A stretch of 64,000 bases of DNA from Phytoseiulus persimilis (Eukaryota; Arthropoda; Arachnida; Mesostigmata; Phytoseiidae), in NCBI GenBank assembly GCA_037576195.1, contig CM075101.1:27528001-27592000 (forward strand). Direction: 5' to 3'. Position 1 is the first letter of the stretch. Every line of letters begins with the position of its first letter. Position numbers and translations under genes: made by a program. Under the pieces are notes generated by a model. The model saw only the letters and a list, made by a program, of their open reading frames with translations, made no database searches and had not been told where the DNA came from. This document shows, piece by piece, positions 1 through 10,132 of the stretch.

Positions 1-1132
1 AAAAATTCACATAATGAACCGAGACTTGACCGAAAAATGTGGAGAGGTGCTAGAGGCCAACGCTGACGAGTTTATCCCGAAGAAAACCGCAGAGGCGGGC
101 TCCATAATCGCTGTGAGCGGTTTGAAAGAGACTATGACTGGAGACACGCTTGTGGGTTCGCCATCAGAAGCTTCGCGTGCCATTAGCAAAGCCGAAGGCC
201 AGAGCGCTCTTCTTTTTGGGATTGCGCCAGTAGAGCCGGTTTTCCAATGCAGTATCGAACCGCCCTCCGTGGGTCAGCAAATTCAGCTGGATAACGCTTT
301 GCGATGTTTACAACGAGAAGATCCGAGCCTGGCAGTCACCGTTCAGCAAGAGACAGGACAAACTATCATATCCGGGATGGGGTCTCTCCACCTGGATATC
401 ATCAAGGATCGGATCAAGCGTGAATACAATGTCGAACCTTTCTTGGGCCCTCTTCAGATCGCGTACCGTGAAACACTGCAAAGAGACATAGATGACAGGA
501 GCATAACCGTTGAAAAATCTCTCGGCGGAACCAAGCAGTACGTTGAAATCAATATCAGTTTGCGGCGCACCCTTGAACAGGGTCACCAACCCATATTTGT
601 GGTCGTGACGACCGAGGAAAACAAGCTGAATCAGCTGAAATTTCATCATAGGAAGGCATTGGAGAACGGCGTTAAGCTGACGTTGAACCATGGCCCCCTA
701 CTCGGATTCCCGATGGTGGGCACACAAATCAAGCTGACACACTTCGCAACCACCTATTCCACCAATCTGCCCGTGATCACGGCCGCAATCTCGCAGTGCA
801 TACACAAAGCCTTATGGGAGGCGTCTTCCGAGTCTGCAATCGACATGTTAGAGCCATTCATGCGACTGGAAATAAGTGTTCCCGCCGATTACGTGGGCAC
901 GGTTCTGTCCGATCTCTCAAGAAGACGAGCAACGATAGAGGCCCTCAAGCAAGTAGGAACCTCACGGATTATCAATGCAATCTGTCCACTTGCAGACTTG
1001 AGAACATATTCCACTGAATTGAGAAGTATCACTTCTGGCAGAGCCTCGTTCACGATGGAGATTGATTCTTATCGAGTTATGAGTTCTTCAGACAGAGCCG
1101 AAGCCGTGCGGAAAGCCAGTGGGTTGGCGTGA
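1..1132 (+). CDS. GFM2: GFM2 (mitochondrial EF-G2, ribosome recycling GTPase), 3' part
   Basis: The frame is already open at base 2 and runs 377 codons to TGA at 1130-1132, so the start and the whole GTPase domain lie upstream of the window. What is seen, numbering from the Met at base 14: the end of domain II (AGSIIAVSGLKETMTGDTL, residues 28-46), domain III with LQREDPSL and the GMGSLHLDII motif, domain IV beginning near GPLQIAYRETL, and an EF-G C-terminal domain (LEPFMRLEISVPADYVG to the TSGRASF motif). The match is closer to GFM2 than to GFM1 because of the LQREDPSL/IKREY block and the form of the C-terminus. In the family, EF-G2mt works with the mitochondrial recycling factor to split ribosomes in the matrix after termination. 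No frameshift or stop interrupts this part, and no intron is needed across it. Confidence 0.95.
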   Translation, partial: KIHIMNRDLTEKCGEVLEANADEFIPKKTAEAGSIIAVSGLKETMTGDTLVGSPSEASRAISKAEGQSALLFGIAPVEPVFQCSIEPPSVGQQIQLDNALRCLQREDPSLAVTVQQETGQTIISGMGSLHLDIIKDRIKREYNVEPFLGPLQIAYRETLQRDIDDRSITVEKSLGGTKQYVEINISLRRTLEQGHQPIFVVVTTEENKLNQLKFHHRKALENGVKLTLNHGPLLGFPMVGTQIKLTHFATTYSTNLPVITAAISQCIHKALWEASSESAIDMLEPFMRLEISVPADYVGTVLSDLSRRRATIEALKQVGTSRIINAICPLADLRTYSTELRSITSGRASFTMEIDSYRVMSSSDRAEAVRKASGLA

Positions 1133-1869
1133 TGGATATTTGTGAGATTTTGGTTTGGTCGTCCTTGTTTCTTTTCGACCAATCATGGAGAATCATGGCG
1201 GACAGAGGATGAGGATTTACTGAAAAGTTGCACTGCATGCGTGAAAGCATGGAAGATATGACGCGATCAATGATGCTCTCAATAAATTTAAGAATTTCAA
1301 CCGTTCCCACACTCAAACCTTGTTCATATTCCTTCCTACCAAGTGGAGTTCCGTGACCTGTATGGGCGAGCGAATCGGTTGATCAACTAATCCAATCCTG
1401 ACTCCGAGTCGAAGACAGCAAATAGTTAAGTTGAGAACACAAATCGATTCATTTGAGCATGGATCCCGATGAGCATGGTTGACTCGGTCACGATAATGAT
1501 AAAAGACAAGTGATAAGGTTCCGCAGAAAAAAAAAATCACATCAAGTCGAACACCCCTCCATTCAGAATCGAAACTATTGCTATTGATTAAGTATCACAT
1601 TGACTCAGCTGGAATAACGAATATCCTCCCGCGGAATATCATTCACAAGAGATTGTTAATCAGCTTTCATCGTGGGAGTTTTTGCGCAATCAGGCAGCCC
1701 TAGTTCATAGAAGTCCACTGACATACAAGTAAATCAGCGGGGTGAGACAGACGGGGCTCCCGCATTTCGAGCCACGGCAGACCCTCGCCCAAAATCGTTG
1801 GATCCGGCGCCTAACTACCGGTGAGAGGATCGAATCAACGGTGCCATGAAGTACGGTTAACTCGAGAAT
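1133..1869. other. Convergent intergenic interval (3' UTRs of GFM2 and the AIG1 homologue)
   Basis: Apart from the GFM2 polyadenylation signal I see nothing structured here. I found no TTTATT, the minus-strand reading of AATAAA, to end the facing AIG1 gene, so its polyadenylation signal is probably a variant. Confidence 0.5.
1281..1286 (+). terminator. Polyadenylation signal AATAAA of GFM2
   Basis: A canonical AATAAA lies about 150 bases after the GFM2 stop codon on the same strand. The next gene is convergent, so this most likely sets the end of the GFM2 transcript. The cleavage site itself cannot be seen. Confidence 0.6.
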
Positions 1870-2841
1870 CTAACCAAGTTTCTGCTGCTTGGTCAAGGAA
1901 ACAATTTTCCTGTCCCGGAACTGTAAGAAGGCGTTGCATGTGACATGCAACAGAAGAACTGCGATGGTGCATCCCGCGAAGAACACTGCCAGGGCCGCAG
2001 GCGAAAAGACCCTCATGAATTGGTAGACCCAAATTCCGCGAGAGACACCGAGGAATAGAACCCAGACCAGATAGACTCCGAACCAGGTTAGGATTCCTGG
2101 TAGTCCACTCATCTTCGACGGTATTTCGTGAGGATAGAGGAGGGCTTCACTGATTGCGGTGAGCGCTATAACCGTATGCTGCAAGGTAAGGAGTTGCAAA
2201 GAGTGGAAGCATCCTGAGTCTCACATCGTCGAGAGGAGTGCGGCTCCGATTTTGAAAGTTACTATTTTCCGTTCTTATCTTGTGAGCGGCTTCTCCGGAG
2301 GAGAAAAATCGCGACAATTCCACCCTCTACTCACCGAACAATGATTCACCCAGCTTGGGTAGTACGGTTCCAGTTCCTTGGGAAATATGAGCTCTCGATC
2401 GTATGCATACAATCCCCAGAACAAGAAGGTGACAAAGATGCAAGAAGGCAGTGACACCGAGCAGAAGATGTAGTCACGTACCCGAATCAATGATTTCACA
2501 GGTAGGAAGCGCAGCAGAACACAGAGGCCGAAATACATTCCGCACAGGCACTGAAATATCACATCGAATCTTATCAATGAGCCAAGTTTGCGAACACTCT
2601 TTGAGTGCCTCGGAACGCCAGAACCAACGCGCGAGGTGTCCAAACCTTCACTGAAAGACTCTACAACACTTACGAGATTCCATTGTGTGAGGTATTTCGC
2701 TTTCCCAGCGTATTCGAATTCGGGATACGGTGGTGGCACATTTACTTTAGTGAAAGAGTAGTAGATTGTGAAGGCGTACATTACGAACGCACCTAAGTGG
2801 AAAAACTTGACGATATTGGTGGGCGCCTCCATCATCCTCAT
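1870..2841 (-). CDS. AIG1: AIG1/ADTRP-family multi-pass membrane hydrolase, complete, three coding exons
   Basis: Exons on the minus strand are 2841-2674, 2550-2335 and 2178-1870; introns are 2673-2551 (GTAAGT...CAG, 123 nt) and 2334-2179 (GTGAGT...CAG, 156 nt), both phase 0. Joined they encode 230 residues, close to the usual 230-245 for the family. Recognised landmarks: KYLTQWNL, where the Thr (residue 52) aligns with the nucleophile Thr of human AIG1; YAYDRELIFPKEL; and SWVNHCS joined across intron 2 to HTVIAL, whose His (residue 129) aligns with the catalytic His. Several hydrophobic helices are visible, and the C-terminus (GIWVYQFM, FFAGCTIAVLLLH) fits too. Family members are threonine hydrolases that cleave fatty acid esters of hydroxy fatty acids in cell membranes. 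The ATG follows directly after an acceptor-like TTTTACAG, so a non-coding 5' exon probably lies upstream. Confidence 0.92.
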
Positions 2842-3771
2842 CTGTAAAATTTCGATCCTGAGTCAAGCACATATAACTAAAGTCAAGCTGATGACTTCGA
2901 GACCACGTCCGCGACGCGGAAGGTAGTTCGGCTTTCTTCCTGCACGGCGTCCTCATTCCGCTCGTAATAGAGACTGCCCATGAAGCGAGCAGGAAATCAA
3001 CAGGTGGGGAACCGAAATTCGGAACGAAAAACCCGCCCGCTATTCGGAAGTCCACATGAGTCCCGATCATGGGCTGGTGTATCCACGATGCTCAAACCTC
3101 CAAACTCCAACCACTCTTGAGATTGCCCAATCAATAAAGCTCCGAATTCGATCATATTGCGAAAACTGTATGTATGTTGGGAGACAGCTGATCGATTTCG
3201 TTTAGAGCCTTCCCGAACCAGAGATGTGGCAGCTTCTGTTCTACTTCGCCACTCAAGACGTATTCGGCGTCACCTGTCGACTCGGAAGCGGTCACATTGA
3301 GGGCAAACGGAGGAAAAATTCAACCGTAGCAACTCACTGCCTGTGAATGGCTGCAGCGTCAGGCAGTCCACAAACTCGCATTCCTCAGCCGCAGGACTCT
3401 TCTAGCTGAGCTCCGTCCAGGAGACAGAGAAGTAGTGTCAGTCGCCGAAACTGAAACTCACGTTTCTACACGGAAAACTGTCGGCTAGGTTGTTGAGCGG
3501 AGGCGCAGCGGAGTGCGATTCCTGTAAATTGCAGTCGGAACGATACTGTGGGAAAAACCTGCATTCAGCGTTCGGGGCGCGGTTCGTTGGAGCACCGTGA
3601 GCCGGAGAGCTGCTTAAGCTCTCACTGTACACTCCACAGTGTTACTTTCCAGTGGATAATCCCAATGGCACACTCCACTGTTTCGGAGCTCCTCCCACGG
3701 AGGCGCGGGATGTGTTTACCTCGGAGGCACTACTCATCTGATTTGGCGGCGCTTGACAACGCGAAAACAAG
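2842..3771. other. Upstream interval of the AIG1 homologue; probable 5' UTR exon and promoter
   Basis: On the minus strand the AIG1 start codon is immediately preceded by a plausible intron end (TTTTACAG), which implies a 5' exon somewhere in this interval. I cannot place its donor or the transcription start. A 107-codon minus-strand frame (3070-2747) overlaps the AIG1 start in a different frame, and I do not consider it a gene. Confidence 0.4.
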
Positions 3772-3906
3772 ATGGCGACTCCCAGTGAAGAGCCAACGAA
3801 TTCCACGCCGCGGAAACCCAAATGGCGCCAAGTGTTTCGGTCATCGTCGGGATCCCATCACGCCGGAAATGTCCTTGTCCTTCATGTTCATCCTGTTCTT
3901 CTGTAA
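3772..3906 (+). CDS. Short ORF with a good start context, unrecognised; possible first exon
   Basis: The start sits in AACAAGATGGCGACTCC, a strong initiation context that also resembles a YY1-type AAGATGGCG element often found at animal promoters. It opens with MATPSEEPTNSTPRKPKWRQ and runs 44 codons to TAA. It is divergent from the AIG1 homologue, as expected for a shared promoter region. A weak donor (T|GTAAAT at 3904) overlaps the stop, so this could be the first coding exon of a gene whose remaining exons I cannot identify. I do not recognise the product, and it could equally be chance or a relic. Confidence 0.2.
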   Translation: MATPSEEPTNSTPRKPKWRQVFRSSSGSHHAGNVLVLHVHPVLL

Positions 3907-4669
3907 ATCAGGGAAACATCCGGTATTTAGAGGCACGCTGCTTTATCGACTACGTCTGACTTTAGGCCGATTTCGACAACGATTCGGAACGGTGCTCCGC
4001 GCCTATGGACATCCCGATTGCCACATGCGTATGGGAGGCTCGCTCGATGTGCTTTGGAAGACAAAAATACATTGTGTTATTCTTTCAACTCAAAGTGACA
4101 GATCACCAGATTCCAGACAGGAAGACTTTTGAAGAGGGGAAGCCTCATTCCAAACGACGCGAGAACCTGACAGCGAACCATGCAAAAGCCTCAAGAAACG
4201 CCATGCTCTCTATGAAACCATTTTAAACGGTGAGGTGGTACGCTGCTACGTGAAGTTTGCGCTCCATTCGCTGTGGTGCTTTCTAAGCTCCGTCTCTAAT
4301 CACTAGCTCAAGGTCGTGGCCGCGGCATCAGGTCCGCGCGGATTCGATCGACTAGATGCTCGCGTTCTGATCCGCTTCGGGACTCGATTTGTTTCCGGGG
4401 AGGGCTTGTCTGACGTAAATGGGATCATAGGCCCGGTGAACTCTACAAAAGCGCAAACTGCGGCTTAGAATGCTTGGGAATCCTTCCGAGAGTCGGACAG
4501 GCATGTCGACATTGATTCCTTGTGGATGTGACGTTTCCATTCCTGGTCCGAGTAAGCTCGGCGAAGCTCCGGTCGAGAGAGGCCGCTGACCTTGGTCACG
4601 AACATCACTCCGAAATGATTGAAACGAGTTGGAAATCGTTGTCTGTTCCCGGTACGGCTATGGCAGTCG
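3907..4669. other. No identifiable gene
   Basis: Several short open frames overlap on both strands (for example plus 4005-4226 and minus 4540-4352). None shows a domain I know and none has convincing splice sites. Some of this may belong to the decayed minus-strand coding sequence that follows. Confidence 0.4.
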
Positions 4670-5032
4670 TTACAACTTCAGCCCCAGAATAATTTCTCGA
4701 AGAATAACTCCCATCAGTCGAGTATCAAGCACAAAAGATATGACGCCGCTCAAAATGAGATCCCCAACAATCATATGAGTGAGCTTTATCAACCTTGGCC
4801 CTCACGCAGCTTCCAAGAGTTATATCGCTCGTCGGACTCGGGGGAACCACGATTGACTATCTCGTCCGTCCTTTGTGCGGTGTCCTCAGGTATCTCTTCG
4901 TTTCAAGATTACACTTGCCTGTCCGAGCATAAAAGCCCAACTCTGAAGGGTTACAAGAAGGAGAGCGGCAACACAGGCCACACTGTCGTTCTTTTGCAAC
5001 AAATGATTCTCGTGGTGGCTCGTGACAGGCAT
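4670..5032 (-). CDS. Candidate two-exon gene for a 75-residue membrane protein (GC-AG intron)
   Basis: On the minus strand an ATG at 5032 opens a 38-codon frame ending in SWAFMLGQ. It is followed by CAG|GCAAGT, the consensus for a GC-AG donor (4919/4918). An AG at 4785-4784 would resume phase 0 into 37 further codons (LTHMIVGDLILSGVISF to ILGLKL) and a stop at 4670. The predicted product has two hydrophobic segments. The 135-nt intron is similar in size to the AIG1 introns, but the sequence before the acceptor is purine-rich, which argues against splicing. I do not recognise the protein. The pieces may instead be the tail of the decayed minus-strand sequence next door. Confidence 0.22.
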
Positions 5033-5274
5033 TTCTGGGTCTAGCTTCCAACGGGCTCCAAAGATTGAGGGTAGGAACGCCCCCACGACCCTCCGCCCCG
5101 GGCGGCATATGCCCTCGCTGCGCGGCCGCGTCCAGTGCGAAGTTACACGCCCACGTCTCCTACCCGAATTCAATCTCCGATCAGGAATTAGATCGGTTAT
5201 TCGTGGAACCATAGGAGAGGGAGAAACGCGTACAGCGAAGCAATCAATTCGCTCTGTCGGGCGGAATGCCAGCG

Positions 5275-5850
5275 TCAGAATAGCATATCTGTCGCTGCGG
5301 CCGTTATTGTGCCGTAAGTGAAGAGAGAAAGGTGTTGCTCAAGTGGTGTCGGAAGAAATAAAGTCAAGACGGTCTTTCTTCGTTTGCTAGCTCGCAGCCG
5401 ATTTCGAGAACGATTCCAGGATTCATGATGTTGCATGAACCGATTCGACTGGAAAATCCTCTTGATGCTTCCTTCAAATGATGGTGTGTCAATTGATGTC
5501 CACCCGGTCGTCCTCAAGTTACCGGAGTCCTCAATTTTTTTTTCCGGACCCACCCTGATTTCTGAATCTCAATGCATGGCCCGACACCTCCCTCAAAGTG
5601 ATTCATCTGGCCGTGTTCGTATCTCACAGATTGCCCTCGATTGTCTCCGATCCATACAGAATACAGAGACGAACCGCAGGGAATCTTCCAAGTGGGTGAC
5701 ATTCTTTGCACGCTTATCGTGCAACAGTGACGGAGCTGGTGCAGTCAAGTTTTTGGGCATCCCTTCAAACGCGCGGAACTGCTCGAACGAGGACCGTTCT
5801 GTTTGAGCATCGTCCGTCGTTCTAGTGTTCAGTTTTGCGAACTGGAACAC
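5275..5850 (-). pseudogene. Protein-like fragments, unrecognised, probably decayed coding sequence
   Basis: Three overlapping minus-strand frames here read like protein rather than noise: one around FEQFRAFEGMPKNLTAPAP, one containing SSLYSVWIGDNRGQ, and one around TPSFEGSIKRIFQSNRF. They are out of frame with each other and no start is convincing. The middle piece has an inverted relative at 7151-7217. A plus-strand ATG frame (5435-5806, 123 codons) covers the same bases, and I take it as a shadow. Confidence 0.25.
5619..5685 (-). repeat. 67-base dispersed repeat, minus-strand copy (partner 7151-7217)
   Basis: Read on the minus strand, this 67-base stretch aligns without gaps to the plus strand at 7151-7217, with 51 of 67 bases identical by my hand count. 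It includes two perfect 10-base blocks (GGTTCGTCTC and ATGGATCGGA). Many of the differences are transitions. The two copies are inverted about 1.5 kb apart, as expected for an old mobile or duplicated segment. Confidence 0.6.
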
Positions 5851-6378
5851 CCGTCTCCAGGGGACTTTTGTTCAGGATACCTGGGGGCGCATTCGATCTT
5901 TACTCTAAAGAGACTCCGCTGACTTGATAATTCAGGTAGCTGATTTCATAAGTGAGCTTTGAGAATACCCGTGCAGAGGGGCAACGGGGCGGGAGTCAGG
6001 ATATCGCTACCTGCCGGGGAGCTCCTTGCCGGAATAGGCTGAGACGGTGGCTTTCGTCAACGCACTCGTCCCCATCATCTCATTGAATAGAACCCCATAT
6101 ACCCGTTTATCGACACTTGAGGGGGCATTTTTGTCCACTGAAAGGTTGTTTTCCCGGCCCTCATGGCGGAGCCGTCGCATCGGTTGGACACTGCAGGTGA
6201 ACCGATTGAGTCTGCAGCGTAGTCGGTATAGCACCGGCACTCTTTAGTATCCCGGTGACGAGACTGAAGAGTTAGTTTGAGAATGTTGCTTCTCTGACGG
6301 TGATACCATTGATCCTCTGAATGGGGTCATGAGCGTCGAGCAAGATACGACACAGGCTAGGCCGGCTGATGGGTCCCC

Positions 6379-7180
6379 ATGGAAAATATCCTGAGCTCTC
6401 TATCTGACCGTCTAGAAAAGTCTAGAATGGAGTCGGAGTCTACCGGGGTTCACGGCCTCTGGACGATGTTCCAGTTGTTGTCTTGGATTTCTTCGCCCAA
6501 CGTAATCAGCGCGTTCTACATTTGTAACATGCGTACGACCCTGTCATCCAACATGGTTCGATCCGACCTAAGGTTGCCAAGAGCCTTATTCAGGTGTCCA
6601 ACCGATGCGACGGCTTCGTCATGAGGGCCGGAAGAACGGTCTTTCTGGAACAGAAAAAAATTATTTTTAGTGCCAGAATAACGGGTTTTCTCAAGGCCAC
6701 AACTCTCGTGAGGCCACTCACATAATCCATCACCTCAGCTGAGGCTTTTCAGTGTGAAGGTTGAATGCGGTTACAGGTATCCTTGACAGGAGTTCGATAG
6801 AAACAGCCGTTCTAGCACGAAAACCTGAAGCGTAGAACAACGAAGATGTCTGAACAGAACGCGTCTTGTTCGAGCAGCTCCGCTTGTTCGAGGAGATACC
6901 AAGAATCCTTAGCTGGACTTGTTTCGTCGTCGCTCAGATAGTTGTCGGATCAAAAAACACCCCGGAAATCCATGTTTTGGCTCGAAAATTGGTTGGTTCT
7001 CATCGACAAGAAGCTTTATGCGTTTCTAATGCGTTCTAAGCGGGTGGTCTTGTAGGATCTCCATCCGGCTTTCGGTCGCAAGAAACCGCGAGTCTCCAGC
7101 ATTTTCAGTTGATGCACAGGAGGCGTTCCGAGAATGTCAACTATTTCGAAGATTTTCGACGGTTCGTCTCTTTCTGCCGC
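6379..7180 (-). pseudogene. Decayed minus-strand coding sequence with in-frame stops
   Basis: Two coherent stretches are visible. From about 7178 a frame reads SKIFEIVDILGTPPVHQLK and continues past RSYKTTRLERIRNA before hitting TAA, then a further stop, before LLEQAELLEQDAF. From 6644, just after a strong acceptor-like TTTTTTTTCTGTTCCAG, a frame reads DEAVASVGHLNKALGNL, with heptad-like spacing. It is then broken by TAG and, after NALITLGEEIQDNNW, by TGA, while the sense between the stops stays protein-like. Premature stops inside otherwise coherent sequence are the mark of a pseudogene. The family is not recognised; an old retroelement or viral insertion and a lost host gene are both possible. 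Confidence 0.35.
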
Positions 7181-7217
7181 ATGGATCGGAGGTGATCGAG
7201 GGCAATTTGAGGGGTAC
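7151..7217 (+). repeat. 67-base dispersed repeat, plus-strand copy (partner 5619-5685)
   Basis: This is the inverted partner of the copy at 5619-5685, ungapped with 51 of 67 matching bases by hand count. In one frame both copies encode a similar peptide (GSSLxxxWIGxxRGQ), so the shared sequence may once have been coding. Confidence 0.6.
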
Positions 7218-7727
7218 AGATGCGACGAAGATAATAAAATTCAGATGTCTGGTTGGAATCTCATTCCGCTGGCTGTTTCATCCGATCTCAACAATGCTCT
7301 ACGTATGATGGGGCGCCTACTCCGGCTGCGAATTACTCGATTTCACCACTACAGAGTGTAGCCTCTTGAAGGCTCTCTCGTGTGGAGGCTCTGTGGCACG
7401 AGCCGCCAGCCTGATAGTTTCGAACGAAAAATTCACGCATGCGTCTGCTTCTCGATCCTGCATGATTCAGATATATGTACGTCCGTGCTCTTCGTAATGA
7501 TGTCCAACTGTCCATTATGCATCGCCCGGATGGCATTACGGCGAGAGGCGCGTAACGTGTGCTCTGGATCTGACCCCAGCTGCACTCCTCGACGAGTTCC
7601 GGAATCTTCTTGATGATGTCTGCGAACTTCTTCTCGGAGCGAGGAGGTTCATGCCTGTTTCGAACAGTAGCGTGACTAACGCGAGGCTTCCAAAGTTGAA
7701 GTCTCGTGATTCTCAGATCTCATGGGG

Positions 7728-10132
7728 TTAGCCTCGTGGAATTGTATTGGTATGGGTTAATTGATATTCCGCAGATCGTTTGGTATCATTTCCCCGTTTT
7801 TCGAGGGCAAGCTTCGTCTTGTACGTCAGCGATATGTCTCGCATTTCCTCCGGGAGGCGTGGTGGTTTGACGAAATCGCCGTCTGTGTAGCATACATATG
7901 TCATTGCATTCGAAGATAATTTGTTGTTTTGTCGTCTCCTCACATGTGCCGCGTGCGTTGTTGCCTTGTTGTTCGGAAAGACTAGGCATGAATTTCCGAG
8001 ACTCGGAACTCGGAAATGAATATTTGACTCGGGAACGGATATCTATCATCAACGGTCGTTTCCAACTCACCGAAATCATCCAAGAACTAGTTTCCGACTT
8101 GGGCATGGGAGCATCTGTATGTGTGTTGGAAACGCCCGTCGATGATGGATCACCGTTCCCGAGTCAAATATTCATTTCCGAGTTCCGAGTCTCGGCAATT
8201 CATGCCTAGGAAAGACCTCGATTCGGCAGCATGCCTGCTATCACTGGGGCTAGTGGAGCATCTTCTCTTAGATTGCCATGGAAGTGAAACCTTGCACCGG
8301 GGGAGATTCTACCCTTCCAGCATGGGCTGTACTGTAGGAGCATGTCTCCCCTCCTGCTGTACTCTCGCATTTTTTCAATTCTTTTTTTTTTTATCAGTGA
8401 GCTGTATGCGTTCAGGGCTGTTAATCCTTGACTCGATGTTACAAGGCTCGATCCGATCACAGCCGTATTTGGCACTCAGTGTCGATGCGTTCGAGCTCAG
8501 TCTGTGATCCGAGGCTTCCTCCATGTTCGGGGGAGATTTTAGCCATCTTTCATCTGGCATGAATCGGATGCGTTTCATGAATCTGAGTTTGCTCTGAGCT
8601 TTCCCAGCTTCGAATAGGAACTGTCCAAAATTTCCTGGAATGGATTCATTGACTACTTCGTGGGCCGTAATGCCTAGGGTCCAGCGGCCCGCGTCTCGTT
8701 GAATCTTTTCTTGTATCATGTGAGCTTGGGGACTGCCATCGCGCTCCATTGGGCTATTGAGGTTCCGAATAAAGCGAAGCTCGACATGCGTAAGACGTGC
8801 ATTCTGCGGAGGGAAGTCACAGCTTGTTGTTGCCAGATGCTTTCTTCCTTCTCGAGGCATCTTGTGCCGTCGTGATTCAAAGGTCCTCATATTGGTGTAC
8901 AAGTGGGAGAGGTTGTCCTTGTATATATAGGCTGATCTGGTCGCTGGCATTCAGTCGTGTCTATATGACCAAGGCGCTTTTCGCGGGGTTGGAGGTGAAC
9001 TTTCTCTCGGTGACGAATTCGTTAGTTATTCGTTAGAAGCTAGCCTAGCTCAAGCACGGCTTTTGCCAGCAGACCCATGTCATCGTCGAAGAAAAGGCCT
9101 GGGATGTTGAGGGAACCCTTTCCCTTCAAATCCCATCTCCATTTCTTGGATCGGACTTCGAAGCCTGTTTCGCTCCGCTGTGATGGTTTGACCTCATACG
9201 AACCGAACGAGATTCCTTCAAGACGTGTTCTGTGCAGACAAGCATGGTCCAATTGGTTCCTGGGTCATCTGGTCAGATACCCCGAAGTTTCGCGAGGGAA
9301 GGGACCTCTCATTTACCATGACTACAGATGTTGTAGTCAAACTTCGTGCTTATTGTCTACAACACGAAGGCTTCTCGGGTGAATCGTTGCTCATACTCAT
9401 CCTCTCTGAAGTAAATGGGTCTCCACACTGCCTCGGGAAGGAAGGCCGTGCGTACTAGGTGATCAATAAAGTGTTCGCTGTCGAATCCACGTGTCCGTGC
9501 ATCTTTGCGTTGACAGTTCTATTGTGAATCGATATTCGATTTCATGGGAACGATGTCGATTCAATATGCTCGTCTCCCCAGTGTCTCCCTACTGCCGGTC
9601 GTATCCGCATCGTCCCGTTTCGCCGCTCCAAAGATAATACCAATCGGAGATTCCGGTTGCCATTTCGTGTCCCATCAACTCTGGCTCAAACCCTACTTTT
9701 GCCCTGTGACTAGTGCCTCATTTCCATCAAACGGAGAACGGCAACTCATTCTCTCGGAAGTGTTGAAGATGGACCAAAAAGTCTCCGGGGTGGAATTATC
9801 CGCCGCAACGAGCGCTGAAGTATCTCTCCGTGCATTTAACTTTTTTCCGCGAATCTCCACGTCACCATTGGGTGGGGTGGGGAGAGAACTATCACAATCG
9901 TCCGATAGCGAAGCTGATGTCCGGCCGATTCAGCTTCGATTCCCTCCGAAAACCTGCCTTGAGAATAGAAGCCCCAATCGAATGCTTCGAATGAGCAACA
10001 AGTAGGATCATCGCCTACACATGGACCGATCGTGAGATATGAGTCACCCGCCGAGCGATACCGTATGGTGATCTGAAGCAACAGACTGAGTGTTTGAATT
10101 TGAACATCCTGAGTGAGTTCGCGGCAGCGCAA
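7728..10132 (-). pseudogene. Cluster of protein-like minus-strand fragments, unrecognised
   Basis: Going down the minus strand I see, in shifting frames: 10132-9836 (SAGDSYLTIGPCVGDDPTCC), then ALVAADNSTPETFWSIFNTS, then MATGISDWYYLWSGETG, then about 9515-9360 (FIDHLVRTAFLPEAVWRPIY, ending at a TAG), 9252-9040 (ETGFEVRSKKWRWDLKGKG), an intact 191-codon ATG frame at 8950-8375 (RWTLGITAHEVVNESIPG), and 7943-7728 (TDGDFVKPPRLPEEMRD). Either these are short exons of a fast-evolving gene with roughly 100-150 nt introns like those of the AIG1 homologue, or a gene broken by frameshifts. I could not join them with good splice sites and matching phases, so decay is more likely. I do not recognise a family. 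Confidence 0.3.
7982..8209. repeat. Long imperfect inverted repeat (arms about 85 bases, loop about 57)
   Basis: The left arm 7982-8067 and right arm 8125-8209 are near-perfect reverse complements. The outer ends are CTAGGCATGAATT, followed by the shared CCGAGACTCGGAACTCGGAA. A transcript would fold into a long hairpin. The arms could be the ends of a small foldback element, or a tail-to-tail duplication of coding sequence, since the arms encode near-identical peptides (RSRVKYSFPSSESR) on opposite strands. No target-site duplication is obvious. Confidence 0.85.

Noticed and set aside
7728..10132. MATH or BTB domain origin of the minus-strand fragments
   Set aside because: Spacing of a few Trp and Gly residues was suggestive, but I could not line up a whole domain in any fragment.
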